From contig JAFEKR010000091.1 of NCBI GenBank assembly GCA_019022495.1, forward strand, positions 1 to 64,000: a DNA stretch of 64,000 bases. Direction: 5' to 3'. Positions 11,787 to 23,204 of the stretch are shown here, in pieces. Position 1 is the stretch's first letter, and every line of letters begins with the position of its first letter. The DNA comes from Epichloe hybrida (Eukaryota > Ascomycota > Sordariomycetes > Hypocreales > Clavicipitaceae). The notes below the pieces were generated by a model. It made no database searches. It saw only the letters and a program-made list of their open reading frames with translations, and was not told where the DNA came from. The position numbers were made by a program, and so were the translations under genes.

Positions 11787-12509
11787 GGCGGTCAGTTCTA
11801 TCACATGACCTCGCTGCGGCTGAGCTGGCCTTGCACAGTCTGGCGACGTCTCAATCGAGTTGTTTAGGCTGTACTGGTATGAACTCCGGCGGGCTTTTTT
11901 CCGTAAAAAGAAGAACGAAGCTTTGAGACGTGGAATGGAAAGTATGACGATGAGCCGGAAGTCACGGAAAAGTCCGCCCCTGGTTTCATCAGTCGACCCA
12001 TTGCGTAATTGGTTAGTTAATGAGCCCTTGCGGGTAGTGCCAAAAACGCCGCGTTGTCGTAATGACGCTGGGTCCTGACTCCTGATCGAATCCGCCCACA
12101 TCACAACCAAACTTACATGATCACCGCTTAGCAATACGCTGACGTTGGATCTTATTTTAACCAGTTTTTTTTGCGTGTATACTATGAGCGCATATTTTGA
12201 TCATATGCACTGATCAGATGATGGACTGGTGTGGACATATCACAACCCGGAAAGGAGAAACAAGGCTTGGCTTTAAAGCCCGGGAATGCACATACTGCCG
12301 AGTTGAAACGCACTTGTGATATTTATATGATGTATCTGGGATCACTCAATGTACTGAAAAAAGAAAATGATGAGGATTGCACCTAGTGGACGCTAAGTAG
12401 CGATTGACGCCGTGTGATAAACCTATGTTACAATTTTTCCTCGTTTATTGAACAACAGGAACTCCGAACCAGACAAAGAAAGCTTCTCCACTAGCATTGA
12501 TTTCCCCGT
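11787..12509. other. Intergenic, regulator promoter and VPS3844 3' end
   Basis: About 0.72 kb upstream of the Zn2Cys6 gene. It is AT-rich between about 12130 and 12440. I saw no gene or repeat. Confidence 0.5.
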
Positions 12510-13726
12510 CTATTTGTTTCGCGAGACACCGGCTCCAATCACACCTGGAAGCTTCTCTTCCCCAACACTGTACAGTAAGCCAACGGACATGGACAGAATG
12601 CCAACCATGGCCAATGTAAATCCGGCAAATAGCCAGAAGGGCACACTGACGTCTTGTTTGGCACAAGACGAGCCGCCCCAGTGCGTCAACGATGAATTCT
12701 CATTTTTCGTTGCTTGACAGTGGCAAGCAAAGCACGAGGCAGCAGCCTTGGCCCCATCACCACTCGCATACTTGTCTTTGCATGCTCCGTGGCCGGTGCA
12801 GTTACGCGTTGCCTCGTTGCAGGTTGACTCAGTATCGTAGCACGAAGCAATGCGACCACTAGCGGCGAAGATCACGGGCTCCGGCGTAGACAGCGAGGTC
12901 GTTTGAGGTTCCGCTTTAGGCTTGTCGATTGCTGACATGACTTGCTCTGCTTGTCGACGACGCAGTTCCTGCTGCTCTTCCGACCACTGGCTGGAGCTTC
13001 TTGTAGAGGGCAGCGCAACGATGACTGTTTCAAGGTCTCCAGACTTGGCGAGCTGGACAAGCTGCGTGACCTGCTTGGCGACGTGCTTGAACATCTCCGG
13101 ATCCTGAGTAGTCGTTAGTTCAAGCCAAATGTGTCACTCTGCGGTGGAGTGTGTTCGACACGCGTTCTGCGACGGAAACTTGCCTTATTCATGCTATATC
13201 TTGCCACTGCGGAAGACTTGCCATTCCAGCAGTCCTCCATAGGATTTGCGATTTGCTCAATGGAACACTTGTTGCCATCAGCCACGCCCAATTTTTCAAT
13301 CAAATCCAGCTCTATCAGGTCCTTGTGTGCTTTTTCGGCAGGTGGATCCGCGATTGTAAATGATGGGCTAATGCTGAGTGCTTTGCGAAGTTCCTTCATG
13401 TGCGAGTCACTCATGACGTCTAGCATCAAGACGAGCTGATTTGGCAGCTTGGTTTCACCGGCCGAGAAGAGCGACGGGATCGACTTTCCAAAACGATTCA
13501 GAAAAGAGATAGCCTTCTCGGTATCGACCCCGATGGGGATGTCATGTTGAAGGAATCCCTGGCCGTTCGAAGCTAACCGTTGCAGAAAAAGCAGTCTGGC
13601 GAGACTAGGAGTGACAGCAGGTGTCGACGACGCATCACCTCTGGAAACAATGTAGACTTCGGCTGATTGCTGCGCTGCCGTAGCGCAACCGGCGAGGGCG
13701 GCAATGAGCCCAGTGATGAGCTTCAT
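12510..13726 (-). CDS. Vps3844-type vacuolar sorting membrane protein
   Basis: Two exons, 13726-13184 and 13103-12510, give 378 residues. The 80-nt intron starts with GCAAGT rather than GT and ends CTAACGACTACTCAG, so it is a GC-AG intron. Seen: a signal peptide (about residues 1-18, MKLITGLIAALAGCATAA), a lumenal N-terminal domain with Leu-rich helices, then an EGF-like cysteine-rich block (CYDTESTCNEATRNCTGHG, then CFACHC). A single membrane helix lies near the C-terminus (about 335-361), followed by a short cytosolic tail. This order matches the fungal Vps3844 (formerly DUF3844) family, which is linked to vacuolar/endomembrane sorting. The exact role is not established from sequence. The ATG chosen directly starts the signal peptide. 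Confidence 0.85.
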
Positions 13727-14264
13727 GATGAGTGGGCGAACCGTGAACCGTGAACCGTGAAGCTTCTTGGTGGTTGTTGGGCTGAGAGCTTGAGATGTCA
13801 CCTCATGGGTGGGTGTGGTCCAGGCGGCGGCAACGCGTCGGAGCTGCGGCGCCAAATACTCCGGTGCTTCCTGCCCACGAGGACTTGGGAGCAGCACTCC
13901 GGAGTATCTCCTTAAGCGTGTTCTACCTTGTGGTGTCACGTTGACCAGGGTCTATGTATCCAATCCGATAAAAGTAAACTAGGGATACATGCCAATTTGC
14001 GGGGCCCTTGACCCACAAGGTGGAACACGCTTAAGGAGATACAACAACCCCGTGATAAGCCAAGCATCGCATAATCTGGAGTCTTGCCTCGTCCCGCCTT
14101 TCGTTTTCGTTTCAGTTTCCTATATTTACTCTCCCCTTCATCGCGCGGCGCTTCGCTCCTTGATGTTCGGTCTCATCATCCGGTAAACTTGCAAGGAGAC
14201 CTGCCGTCTCAGTCTGTCTTCAGCCGCTCGTGTTACTGTGCGCCGCGAGCGATAACGGGCAGAC
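13727..14264. promoter_or_regulatory. Divergent intergenic region with foldback repeat
   Basis: It separates the ATG of the Vps3844 gene from that of the mitochondrial membrane protein. It holds the inverted repeat listed separately (13904-14042). Just before the Vps3844 ATG there is a short direct repeat of GTGAACC (about 13740-13760). Confidence 0.55.
13904..14042. repeat. 139-bp foldback: 30-bp inverted arms
   Basis: The arm at 13904-13933 is the reverse complement of 14013-14042 with 29 of 30 positions matching (one A/G difference). The 79-bp centre is itself partly symmetrical: ATGTATCC near 13954 pairs with GGATACAT near 13983. The ends begin GTATCTCC. I see no clear target-site duplication and no coding capacity. 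It could be a miniature foldback transposon remnant or a cruciform-forming promoter element. Confidence 0.75.
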
Positions 14265-15713
14265 ATGCTGCCTCGCGCGGCGGCCGCTTTTAGGCGCCCT
14301 TCGATACTCACCTCGTTGACGTCAAATACAGTCGCGCGCCGAGTGCCTCGAATCAATCGACAGCTCTCTATATGGCCTTTCAGACGGAACAAACTACCCC
14401 ACGACGTCCCCGTCTATTTTCCTCAACCTACGACTGCGCCTAAATTACATGCTTTTCGAAGACGGTTAGGGTATGTCAAGGATTATGAATTCGCCAATTT
14501 TCGCATAGCTTCGCCATACTGATCGCGAACTCTGCAGCCGCATAGCGTTTACGACCATCTCCTTCTATATATGCTGGCAGATATTTGCCACCGTCGTTTT
14601 CGATCCGCTGCTGGACTGGGCCGACCATGAGTGGGAAAATTTATCAGAAAAGGAAAAACGAGAGATGGCAGAGCTCGCGGAAGAAGAAGATGAGCCGTTG
14701 TTATTTCTTCCGTTTCCTTTCACAACAAACGAAGTAAAGCAGCCGCCGTATAAAGGATCTGACCCAGAATGGCTGGCCTTTTTGGCCGTAAACAAGGACC
14801 AGCAGGCGCAAAAGGACATAAAATGTACGAAATCTACCAAAAACCTGATTCAATACACTTTTTTGCAGGCTCATGAGCTAAACTTCCATGACAGTCGGAT
14901 TGGCCGAAATGATAAGACGTGGGGTCGAAAAGAACCCTGGTTATGTCAGATTGTTAGGAGGGAAAGATATTAAGCTGAAGAAGATGTGGCTCGATATCCT
15001 ATATCCTCCCGCACCACCGCCAAAACATTACGTATCTGGGTAAGTTGAGAGCAGGGTACAGACCAATGAAGTCACTGCGATCGTCACGCTAACCGATTTG
15101 AAGGATCATCATTGACGATGATGGAATATCCTGGGGCGACCGCCCGATCGACTCCCTCGCCGCAAGCCATCTTGACATGGCAATCTATCCCAAAGCGGTA
15201 GCCCTCACAGTCTGGGCCTTTGTCAACTCCCTGTGTAGACAAACAGCTCAAGACGTAGCCAAAGCACTTGGCCTCAGCACAGAGCAACCCCAAGACACGT
15301 CGTGGCAAACCGTCGCGATCAATCGCATGAGGGAACAAGGCGGGCTGGGCACCCCTGGCAAACAAGCTGTGAAAGCCTCAGGCCGCGCCGAAAAAGCGAC
15401 CAATATCCCAGTCCCGACCAGCACTGTAGATTTGTTCGGATCTCCATTCGGGAATGATAGTCAGCTCGACCCTCGGATCCAAGGCGCCTTGCACGACGCA
15501 TCCATGACATTCAGTAAGAATTGGCAGCCGGTGAAACAGCCCCCGAGCCGCGGTTGCATCCGTGTGGACGGCCTGGTGGAGCTTCAAGGGAAGAATGCAC
15601 TTATGGCCGTGTACGTTGTGGGCTGGTATGATCCCAAGCAGAAGACTTACATGGCTATTCAGACGGGCCTCAAGCACTTGGTTCACCTGAAGCAGAGGCC
15701 AGCTTCTGGCTAA
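14265..15713 (+). CDS. Conserved fungal mitochondrial membrane protein, function unknown
   Basis: Four exons, 14265-14470, 14538-14824, 14895-15039 and 15104-15713, encode 415 residues. Intron sizes are 67, 70 and 64 nt; introns 2 and 3 have CTAA(C) branch points. The N-terminus is rich in Arg and Ala with few acids (MLPRAAAAFRRPSILTS), typical of a mitochondrial presequence. One membrane helix follows at about 70-88 (FTTISFYICWQIFATVVF). Then come an acidic stretch (EEEDEPLLFLPFPF), a conserved-looking helix block (GLAEMIRRGVEKNPG), IIIDDDGISWGDRP, and a C-terminal domain ending with WYDPKQKTYMAIQTGLKHL. I recognise it as a widespread fungal mitochondrial protein but know no function. It may be a matrix- or intermembrane-facing anchored protein. 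Confidence 0.78.
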
Positions 15714-16187
15714 GAGGATGAAAATATCAACCCCGGAACCACCTCCCTCTATTCCTGTACAATATTGTCGACGATGTAAATTGGATGAAGTGTATCAGGC
15801 GTAGCTACGGCGCCCGGACGGTTTACAAAATGATATCACAGATCGTCATAGGGATACATTGGAAGTCAGTTCTGTTTATAGCGTCTTGAATCTAAATTGT
15901 GAGTTCTTGGCAAATATGAAGCGTTCTTTTTTTTTTTTTCCCTATTCCATAAACTACAGTGTCAAGATGCACCATCTTCCATACAGTTATTAATACGCCC
16001 TCATGAGCTACGACTGTCCAGCATGATGAGAAAAGGTGAAAGTAGAAATTGAGAAGATGATAAAACAATTTTCAATGCATGCCCAGCGTACAAAAATCAA
16101 CCACACTGAACTCCGAACATCTTTTCTTCATCCAACACAGATCAGGCGTTATTGGTCCCATTTACGCCAACACCCCACTGCAGCAAC
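15714..16187. other. Intergenic, convergent 3' ends
   Basis: 3' regions of the mitochondrial membrane protein and RSC4, with a 14-nt T tract near 15927. Nothing else supported. Confidence 0.5.
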
Positions 16188-18538
16188 TTAATGTCGAAGA
16201 ACGTTAACAAAGGCCGTAAACACTTCTAATTCAACTTCTGCGCCAACTTGCTCGCGCTCATGCTTAGGCACAGCAGCAATGAGATGCGCTTCAATGACGT
16301 TGACGCCTGGATGGAGCATGACGTCAAAGGCGCGCTCCTGTGGTAGCTGGTTTGGAATGGGTTGGTGGCATGGCTTGAGAGGCTGCTTGTCGATGAGGAC
16401 CCAGAGGCTGTATTGGCGATCTTGCAGGAAATCAGGGAGGAGGGGGAGAATGAAGACGCGGTTAAGGCTTGGCGGGAGGTTGACAGTGCCGGATTGTTGC
16501 ATTTCTCGGGGAAGAGGGTGGACATCGAGAAGAACAGGGTTGTCGGCTTGCATTCCCGGATGAAGTTGGATTCGTAGTCTGGACATGAGCGCATCTTTGA
16601 TACCTTATTAGAAGGGTAAGAGAATGAAATGTCAGTAATTTTGAGCAGGAATGGTGGGAGTTTACAGTGTCTGTACACACCTTTCCCAGGGGCACGCAAC
16701 CTCTTGGGTTCAACATAGCCTGGGGCCATTGGGTTTGTCGATTGTATTTGAGGTGGCCCAGGTGGTGCTGGTGGTGGTAGTAGTTGTGGTGGTTGAGTTG
16801 GTGCCGTCGCCAGAGGCCCTGGTATGGCTCCAGGGGTTTGCGCCAGAATTGCCGGCGACATTCGTGAAGCATCTTCTGCCTTGAGACCGATATGCGTGGA
16901 AGGGCTCGGCGAAGGAGCCGAGGCGGAAGCACCTCGTGCCGCATCCAGTGCCGGCTGTCGTATCGTGCCGTTGACGGGAGGGACACCAGCAGACGTTTCG
17001 GTAGACTGTGCTGTCTGTGGCGCTGGTGAGTCAACAGAATTTGTTCGGCCGCCAACGTGAATGGTAACTCTTTTCGACGAGTTCGGGGTATCAGTAGATT
17101 GCCCAACCTTCAACTTGATCTTGGCCTGTGTTGGTTCTTGAACAGCTGCTCGCGCCTTCGTTATCAGGTCATGAAATGCTTTCTAGTTCCAAAGATTAGT
17201 CGTTTGCAGAAGGTTTCCGTGACGGACGAGTTGGCAATTACCTCGAGTTCTTGGGCCAGATCGTGGATTTCGCTGCCTTCTTCATTGTAGAAGTACGCAT
17301 TCGACCACAATAGTTTTGCTCGTTCCTCGAAGGCATTCCAGTTTTTGAAATCACTTGTGCCAGTGGGATCGCCACGACCTTGAACGCCCAGAACCTCTTT
17401 CTGTAGCTTCTTCAATGACAAAGGATCTGCAACAACCCGATAATAGTCCCTCAACGAGCGGGGCGGTAGGTTGACAAACGGTTCGAAGTATCCTTCGTAT
17501 CTAAAAATAAAACCAAGTCAGCTTCATTTCTATAGAGAAAATCCGACGGATGCCGCATACTCAGGCTCCTTGTATCGCAGGAGTTCTTCCACAATTTTCT
17601 CCTGGGCTTGCTGAAAGGTCAATCCTTTGAAAGGGACGTTGTAGTATTCGTGGTCGGGGCGGCTACTCGCTTTGGCTCGCCGTGGGCTGTCGGCATAAGA
17701 AGTCGAATTTCTTGACGGCCGCCCAGAACCTGTTCTTTTCAATATGATTGACCTTCGCCTAGAAGCAGGCTCTTCTTCCTCTTCTTCCTCCTCCCCCCCC
17801 TCCTGCTCTGCCTCCCCCCCCTCCGCATCTTCGTCGTCATCCTCTTCTTCTTCTTCGTCTTCCTCCTCCTCCGCCTCCTCGCCGTTCTCGGGAGGAAGGG
17901 GAGTCGGAACAGCTTGATAACCACGTTTCTGATAAGCAGGATTGTTCTTGGTCATGTAATTGCTCAACGCTTTTCGCACACGCTCTGCATCATCAAATAC
18001 TGCGGATGAGCGAGGGTAAAATTCCTTGGCGTTGGCTATCATTCGCTTGAAGTAGCTTTCCAACTGTGCGAGATTCTTAAATTGGCCATTGTTGAGCTTC
18101 TCTTCGATGGTTTCGAGAGAAATGGGCATTCGCGTGCGTTTGTAATAGTCCGCGTTTCCTTCTCGGGGGAGGAGCTTCTCAAAATACGTCGCAACAAGTC
18201 GCCCACTGCAATTCAAACCTTGTCAGCCCGACTTGGTCGCTGCAGAATGTGAAATTTTCGACTTGAGAAGCAATACCTTTTGTCTTGTGTGCGCCGAATT
18301 TGTTCAAGAAATGCTTGACCATAAGCGGTTGTCGATTCGCGAGACTCGCCTTTGGATAAGTCGAATTCCTTTGAAAGATCATCTCGTGTTAGACGGAATT
18401 TGGACACATCATCGTGCTAGGCTACAATGCCGTGAGTCACGTAGCGAAGTCAGAACTTACGGCCAGTTTACGTCGCTTCGCGGATCGATCTTCCACCTCG
18501 ACAGCAGCATGGCCGTTGGCCTTGCGCTTGCTCTCCAT
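16188..18538 (-). CDS. RSC4: RSC chromatin-remodelling subunit Rsc4, two bromodomains
   Basis: Six exons on the minus strand: 18538-18461, 18368-18277, 18205-17561, 17500-17242, 17182-16681 and 16603-16188, giving 663 residues. Rsc4 reads acetylated histone tails within the RSC nucleosome remodeller. Seen: a basic N-terminus (MESKRKANGH, KRRKLA), bromodomain 1 (about 57-145, with YYKRTRMPISL and NAKEFYPRSSAVFDDA), a very acidic Glu/Asp run (about 165-200), then bromodomain 2 (about 255-365, with DYYRVVADPLSLKKL and LLWSNAYFYNEEGSEI). A Pro/Ala-rich linker and a C-terminal domain (MSRLRIQLHPGM to FTAFVNVL) follow. For intron 1 I preferred the CAAAG acceptor at 18369, which has CTAAC 18 nt upstream. 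A CTAG acceptor at 18417 would give a 44-nt intron and 16 more residues. Confidence 0.9.
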
Positions 18539-19491
18539 TGTCAGAGGATTTACGTAGGCAGCGACCAGATCATCGAGTGTCGACGACTCGAAAGGGCCTG
18601 CGATGCTGTCGCCCGGGGAGTTTATGCCCAGCTCTATTGGCGAGACGCTGCTGAGGCTGGATATGATAATTTGACAATGCGCTTGACGCGTGATCGTAGT
18701 GTCGCGGTGCGCAGCAGACGTGCTAAAAACAGTTGCGTGTTGAAGCGCCGAGTCGGCTGGAGCACAGTCGCCAATTTCGACGCAGAATGTCGGATCGTGA
18801 TCGCCTCCAAACTGATCTGATGAAGCAAGTTCAGAGTGGTGCTTTCGCGATGGACCTGTTCGACGGGGGATCAAACAAGACGGGCATTTTAGCTTTTCCA
18901 AGCGCGCGAGCCACACGGGAACAAAGTACGTATCGACAGCTGGTGCCACTGAGCGCTAGTCCACTTTCGGCGGTGAGGCCACAAGGCAGAGATCGCAGGT
19001 CTCTTCGAGAGGACCCTCAATTGTAAGAGTTGGTGAACATACATGTACGAAGAACATGTACATGTACAAACAATAAGAATGATTGGCAAAATCTGCATAG
19101 CCAAGACTGATTATTTCCTGAGATGATTTGCTAGAGCTTAAAGATTATCAGCCGAGAACTGGCTGCTGAACCTTCGTAATGTTTCTACACGAGTCCTCAT
19201 GTCTGTCCTACTATTCGTATGCCATTAAATTTTTTGCCCAGGACGCGACAGGCGTGCATCAATGATTGTTTTAGCGCCATGCTAAAAGCCAAGAAGACAG
19301 TACGCATACTACCTTCCCACTTCGTTTGATCACATCGACAAGTGAAAGCCAACATGAGATTCCAATGTAGGCGGGGCAAGCTTCATTCACCCCACCGTCA
19401 TCGACTCTACGACTCATCGGTGAGCCAAAGATTTCCCAAGGTTCATCGCTCTGCATCATCACACCTGCCAACAAAAAGAACGGATTCAAAG
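18539..19491. promoter_or_regulatory. Divergent intergenic region RSC4/Maf
   Basis: About 0.95 kb between two divergent ATG codons. A partial palindrome of ACATGTAC units sits near 19040-19060. An in-frame open stretch precedes the Maf ATG (from about 19342) but looks like untranslated leader. Confidence 0.45.
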
Positions 19492-20390
19492 ATGCCGAGT
19501 AGCCCCCCACCCGACTATAAGCAAGCCGCCTCCGAGCATGGCCTTGGCAACGCTCCTGCTCCCAAGCCAACAGGACCTGTGCGAAGGCCTCTGCAATCCC
19601 TTAACCTGCCAATTATAAATCATCTCAACTCAAAAAGAGTAGTGCTTGCGTCTGCCTCACCGCGACGCAAAGCCTTGCTTCAACAGGTAAGAATTCCCCC
19701 CTTCGCTCCGGTCGGGTCCAATCGCCCTCGTCACAATACTAATCACGGGAATAGGTTGGCCTCAACAATCTGGAAGTTACACCGTCCACCAAGCCGGAGG
19801 ACCTGGACAAGGCAGCATATGGACCTTACGAATATGTGGCCGAGACTTCTCGAAGGAAATGCCTGGATGTCTACGAGACTTGCCTAAAGACTCAGCTCAA
19901 GTCCATTCCTGATCCAGATCTCGTCATCTCTGCCGATACCGTCATCGTTACACGTGACGGCCGCATACTAGAAAAGCCTCGCAGCGAGGCTGACCATGTC
20001 AGAATGCTCAAGCACATGCGAGACACGGAAATACACCGAGTTCTGACGGCTATCACTGTCCTAGCACCCCGGGACGACGCCCGGCACCCCGGATACTGTA
20101 TAACAACTCATACCGAGGAGACCAAGGTTTATTTTTTCAGCGAGAGCAACGGGCTTCCAGACGACGTCATCGAGGCCTACGTAAAGACACGTGAAGGCGT
20201 TGACAAAGCCGGCGGTTATGCAATTCAGGGGATTGGTGGCATGATTCTGTCCGAGAAGATTGATGGAAGTGTTGATAATGTAGTGGGCCTTCCCATCAAA
20301 AGATGTCTGACCATGGCAGAGAAAGTCATCTTTCAACAGGGCGCAGATGAGTTTGATGCCGAAAATTCCGATGATGAAGTCTTGATTTAA
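19492..20390 (+). CDS. Maf-like nucleoside triphosphate pyrophosphatase
   Basis: Two exons, 19492-19686 and 19755-20390, encode 276 residues. Maf/HAM1-like enzymes hydrolyse non-canonical or modified nucleoside triphosphates (such as dTTP, UTP or m5UTP) to monophosphates, cleaning the nucleotide pool in the cytosol. Seen: the Maf signature SASPRRKALLQQ (S54 to Q65), the catalytic Asp in ISADTVI (D126), EKPRSEADHVRML, EAYVKTREGVDKAGGYAIQG and VVGLPIK. These are the family blocks in the right order. The N-terminal 45 residues are a Pro-rich extension common in fungi. An alternative upstream Met in the same frame near 19352 would add about 47 residues without domain support, so I chose 19492. 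A short acidic tail (ENSDDEVLI) closes the protein. Confidence 0.93.
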
Positions 20391-20928
20391 GAAAGCTCAC
20401 AGGTCAAGTACAAAACTCTTGACGCCATTCGAGCCTCGTTCAATTGGGGAGAAGATGAAAAAAAAAAAGAATCACTGATTTCTACTTTTACCAAGGGCCA
20501 TGACCTTGGGAGAACCTATCGACAACAAGGAGGAGAGATAGATACATGACATCTCGGGCAATCAAGTGTAAACAAACGAGCAAAAATATATGATCCAAGG
20601 CACAACACATGGAGGGCACACCAAAAAGGTGCGCCGAGGTCTACGAGTTTCACGCATTTCTTGTTGGCAGCCTTTGATTGGAATCATTGGAATATTTTCA
20701 TTGCAAGTGCTAGCTGATTTTTGCGTCCGCCATTTAGCCTATACTTGATAAGATCTGCAACGCAGGCTGGACGATGCTAGTGACACATCTCGACGGAACA
20801 CAACGGCGCAATATTATGTAGAGTATGAAATGGAAAACCCGACTTTCAATAGGCTGAATAGGCTGGGCTGTGGCATCCGTGCACGATGAATGGCAGCATA
20901 ACGCGAAAATCACGCATTCACTGGTGCC

Positions 20929-20969
20929 AGCGGTTGCTTCAGCGGTTGCTTCAGCGGTAGCTTCAGCGG
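20929..20969. repeat. 12-bp tandem repeat, about 3.4 copies
   Basis: The unit AGCGGTTGCTTC occurs at 20929 and 20941, then with one T-to-A change at 20953, then a partial copy. It is multiple-of-three in length but lies in no credible coding frame. Confidence 0.85.
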
Positions 20970-21694
20970 GATAGTGCATCATCGAATCGGCTATTTTTAG
21001 GTCAGATCAAGGAGTACTTCGCACACTCGCCCTCTTTTTCTCGGAGAACAGGAAATGTCCCCGTGAGATAGGCATCAACAGCAGCACAGTCAAAGACGAC
21101 CCGTCAGCGCCCGAACCCGAATGAAGATGGTCAACTCGCCGGGATTGCTTGATACGGCGAGAAGGTGAACGGGTGGATGCGACAGGCTGCAAGTATTATT
21201 CGGAGCCGCCGTCATGCATCATGCCGATATTGCCAGGTTCGCATGCCGCTTGTTCACAGACGGCAGTACATTTAGTATTAGCCTATTTATACACAAGCGA
21301 ATGTACCTCTAATCCACTTCTGTCCAATTGGATACAGACCCTAGCTGACGTGACTCCACAAGGTTTATGACGCCTAAGGAGATGTACGTAAAAGGCAGCA
21401 AAACCCCACGCCAGCTGCCAGCACCCGGCCGAGACATCGTGGATGCTTCTAGCGGACGCCCTTAGTGCAACGCATGTGGTGCATGTGACAGATAATACTA
21501 CTGTACGTGTACATACATGTGCCTGAGCTGGAGACAGCTGGGCTGGGATCGCTGCTTCTCCAACAATCCCCCACATGGTGGCACGCCTTTCTCTTTGCCT
21601 TGGTTCGTTCCCGAAAACACAAAAAGGCTGACCATTCCTCCACTCCTCCCCCTCCCTTTCGAATCGACAAATACCCAAAAAGGCAACCCAGCAT

Positions 21695-21764
21695 ACACGC
21701 ACACACACGCACACGCACGCACACGCACGCACACGCACGCACACGCACGCACACACACATACAC
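21695..21764. repeat. CA/CG microsatellite upstream of bHLH gene
   Basis: It is a purine-pyrimidine alternating run built from ACACGCACGC decamers (four clean units at about 21711-21750) flanked by ACACAC. Such sequence can adopt left-handed DNA. It ends about 20 nt before the bHLH ATG, so it lies in the 5' leader or core promoter. Confidence 0.85.
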
Positions 21765-21786
21765 GACCACCAAACTCCTCACGGCC

Positions 21787-22298
21787 ATGTCATCCCCCAA
21801 TGATGCATCAACTTCCTCGCGGGACGGTGCTGCTGGTGCGGAAGAGAAGCCTCGACTGACTGAAGAGGAAAAAAAGCAGAATCACATTGCTTCAGGTATG
21901 TCCGTCGTGTCTTTGTCTTGTGTCAATCTGGTTCTTCTCAGGGGATATTGGCCGACGTGAAGGATGAGAAACATGGGCATCATCATTGCAAATGCAAACT
22001 CAGCCTTCGTCACTTGATACAGATCGCTTCCCTGCTTCCTACTCTCTCCTTCCCGGTGGCGCAAATTAACTGACACTACTCGGCGCATTCCCTAGAACAA
22101 AAGCGCAGGCAAGCCATCCGCGAAGGCTTCGATCGTCTAACTGAGCTTGTACCCGGGCTGGAAGGTCAAGGCCGATCCGAGGGCCTGGTGCTCAAACGCA
22201 CTGTTGAATACATGCGCCAGCAGATCCAGGAGCGTCGCGCCCTCATTGAACGCATTGAACAGTGCGGAGGCCATGTTGACGATGATCTCAAAAAGTAA
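21787..22298 (+). CDS. Small bHLH transcription factor (Ino4-like)
   Basis: Two exons, 21787-21895 and 22096-22298, encode 103 residues; the intron is 200 nt. It consists of a short Ser/Ala/Glu N-terminus and a basic helix-loop-helix: basic part NHIASEQKRRQAIREGFDRL, helix 1 to LTELVPGL, loop EGQGRSEG, helix 2 VLKRTVEYMRQQIQERRAL. The His, Glu and Arg positions of an E-box (CANNTG) reader are present (H, E and RR in HIASEQKRR). Proteins of this small size usually act as dimer partners, like yeast Ino4. The stop TAA at 22296 overlaps a possible donor (AAAA|GTAAGC), so a longer form with a third exon cannot be excluded. Intron 1 divides the basic region. Confidence 0.82.
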
Positions 22299-23204
22299 GC
22301 CCTGCTTCGCTCCCTTGTATGCTTTCCCACAGCCTTCATTCCCGTTGCTGCCCCGCCTCAAATCTCTCCTTGCCTTGGCCCCTAAACAAGACACTGCATG
22401 AAACGAAACAAACCAAGACGGCACCATTGCCCCCTTCTTCTTCGTGTTGCGCTGCCTCGGTAGCAGTCTAACAGGCCTTCTCGCACAAACCAGGGTGCTA
22501 AATGAACAGAATCACGGCCGCCCAAAGGGGTAAATCCGAGTTATTCGCATAGCCACCGCATCGTCCCCCTACAAAATGGGCGATAATTCCAGAGTCAACT
22601 GCCGGCGCCGGCTCCACAGAATTGTTTCTCTCTCTTTTGCCTCTGCACATGTTACTTTGTGCTGGGGGAGGGTGGAATCTGGGTTGTCGAGTTGCGACTT
22701 GTCGTAACAAGGCCAAATGCGGCTGTTTCACACGAACTTCCGACCACGCCAAAAGTACGGCAATCAATCTATTATCGGAGCCGAGGCACTTTTCGTCTGC
22801 TCTTAACGATTCAGCAGGTTATTATCTGCAACGGAATATTTTTCCACAACTTTGGCTAAACTCAACCACGCCATTTAGGCTTAATCCAGGGCTTGGGTCA
22901 TGTACGAACAGCGTCGTGGTTTCCCTTGTCTTTTTTTCTTGTGGGCTCCCTTTTGCCGACCAGCTTTTCGGCCGTTGCTAAACTTTCTACGGATTACTTC
23001 AAACCGAATGGACGCGGCACAGAACAAGGACTTGGAGTCATGCTCAAGGAGAAGGAAAGATAACAGTAGTAACAGCAAGACTGAGGAGTAGGATGATGTT
23101 TGCTGCCCCGCGCGACCGAGCTCTGGAGACTTGATTCATTCTAGACCAAGGCAACGCATCGATACATATTTTGTACACGCAAAGTATATCCAGTATCATC
23201 TAGT
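22299..23204. other. Intergenic between bHLH and MST1 3' ends
   Basis: About 0.9 kb, convergent. A Cys-containing open stretch at 22622-22981 exists but has no family features and no supported promoter. I treat it as chance. Confidence 0.45.

Larger units (their letters stand above)
20391..21786. other. Intergenic with two simple repeats
   Basis: About 1.4 kb with no gene I can support. It contains a 12-bp tandem repeat (20929-20969) and an alternating CA/CG-rich microsatellite directly before the bHLH start (21695-21764). Confidence 0.5.

Noticed and set aside
16226..17113. 295-codon minus-strand frame
   Set aside because: It reads through the last RSC4 intron into a wrong frame. The spliced version continues the conserved C-terminal domain.
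21283..21803. Cys/Val-rich or His/Thr-rich frames on both strands
   Set aside because: They are translations of the CA/CG microsatellite.
22622..22981. 119-codon plus-strand frame with several Cys and a hydrophobic start
   Set aside because: No intron support, no family feature, and composition typical of chance frames in non-coding DNA.
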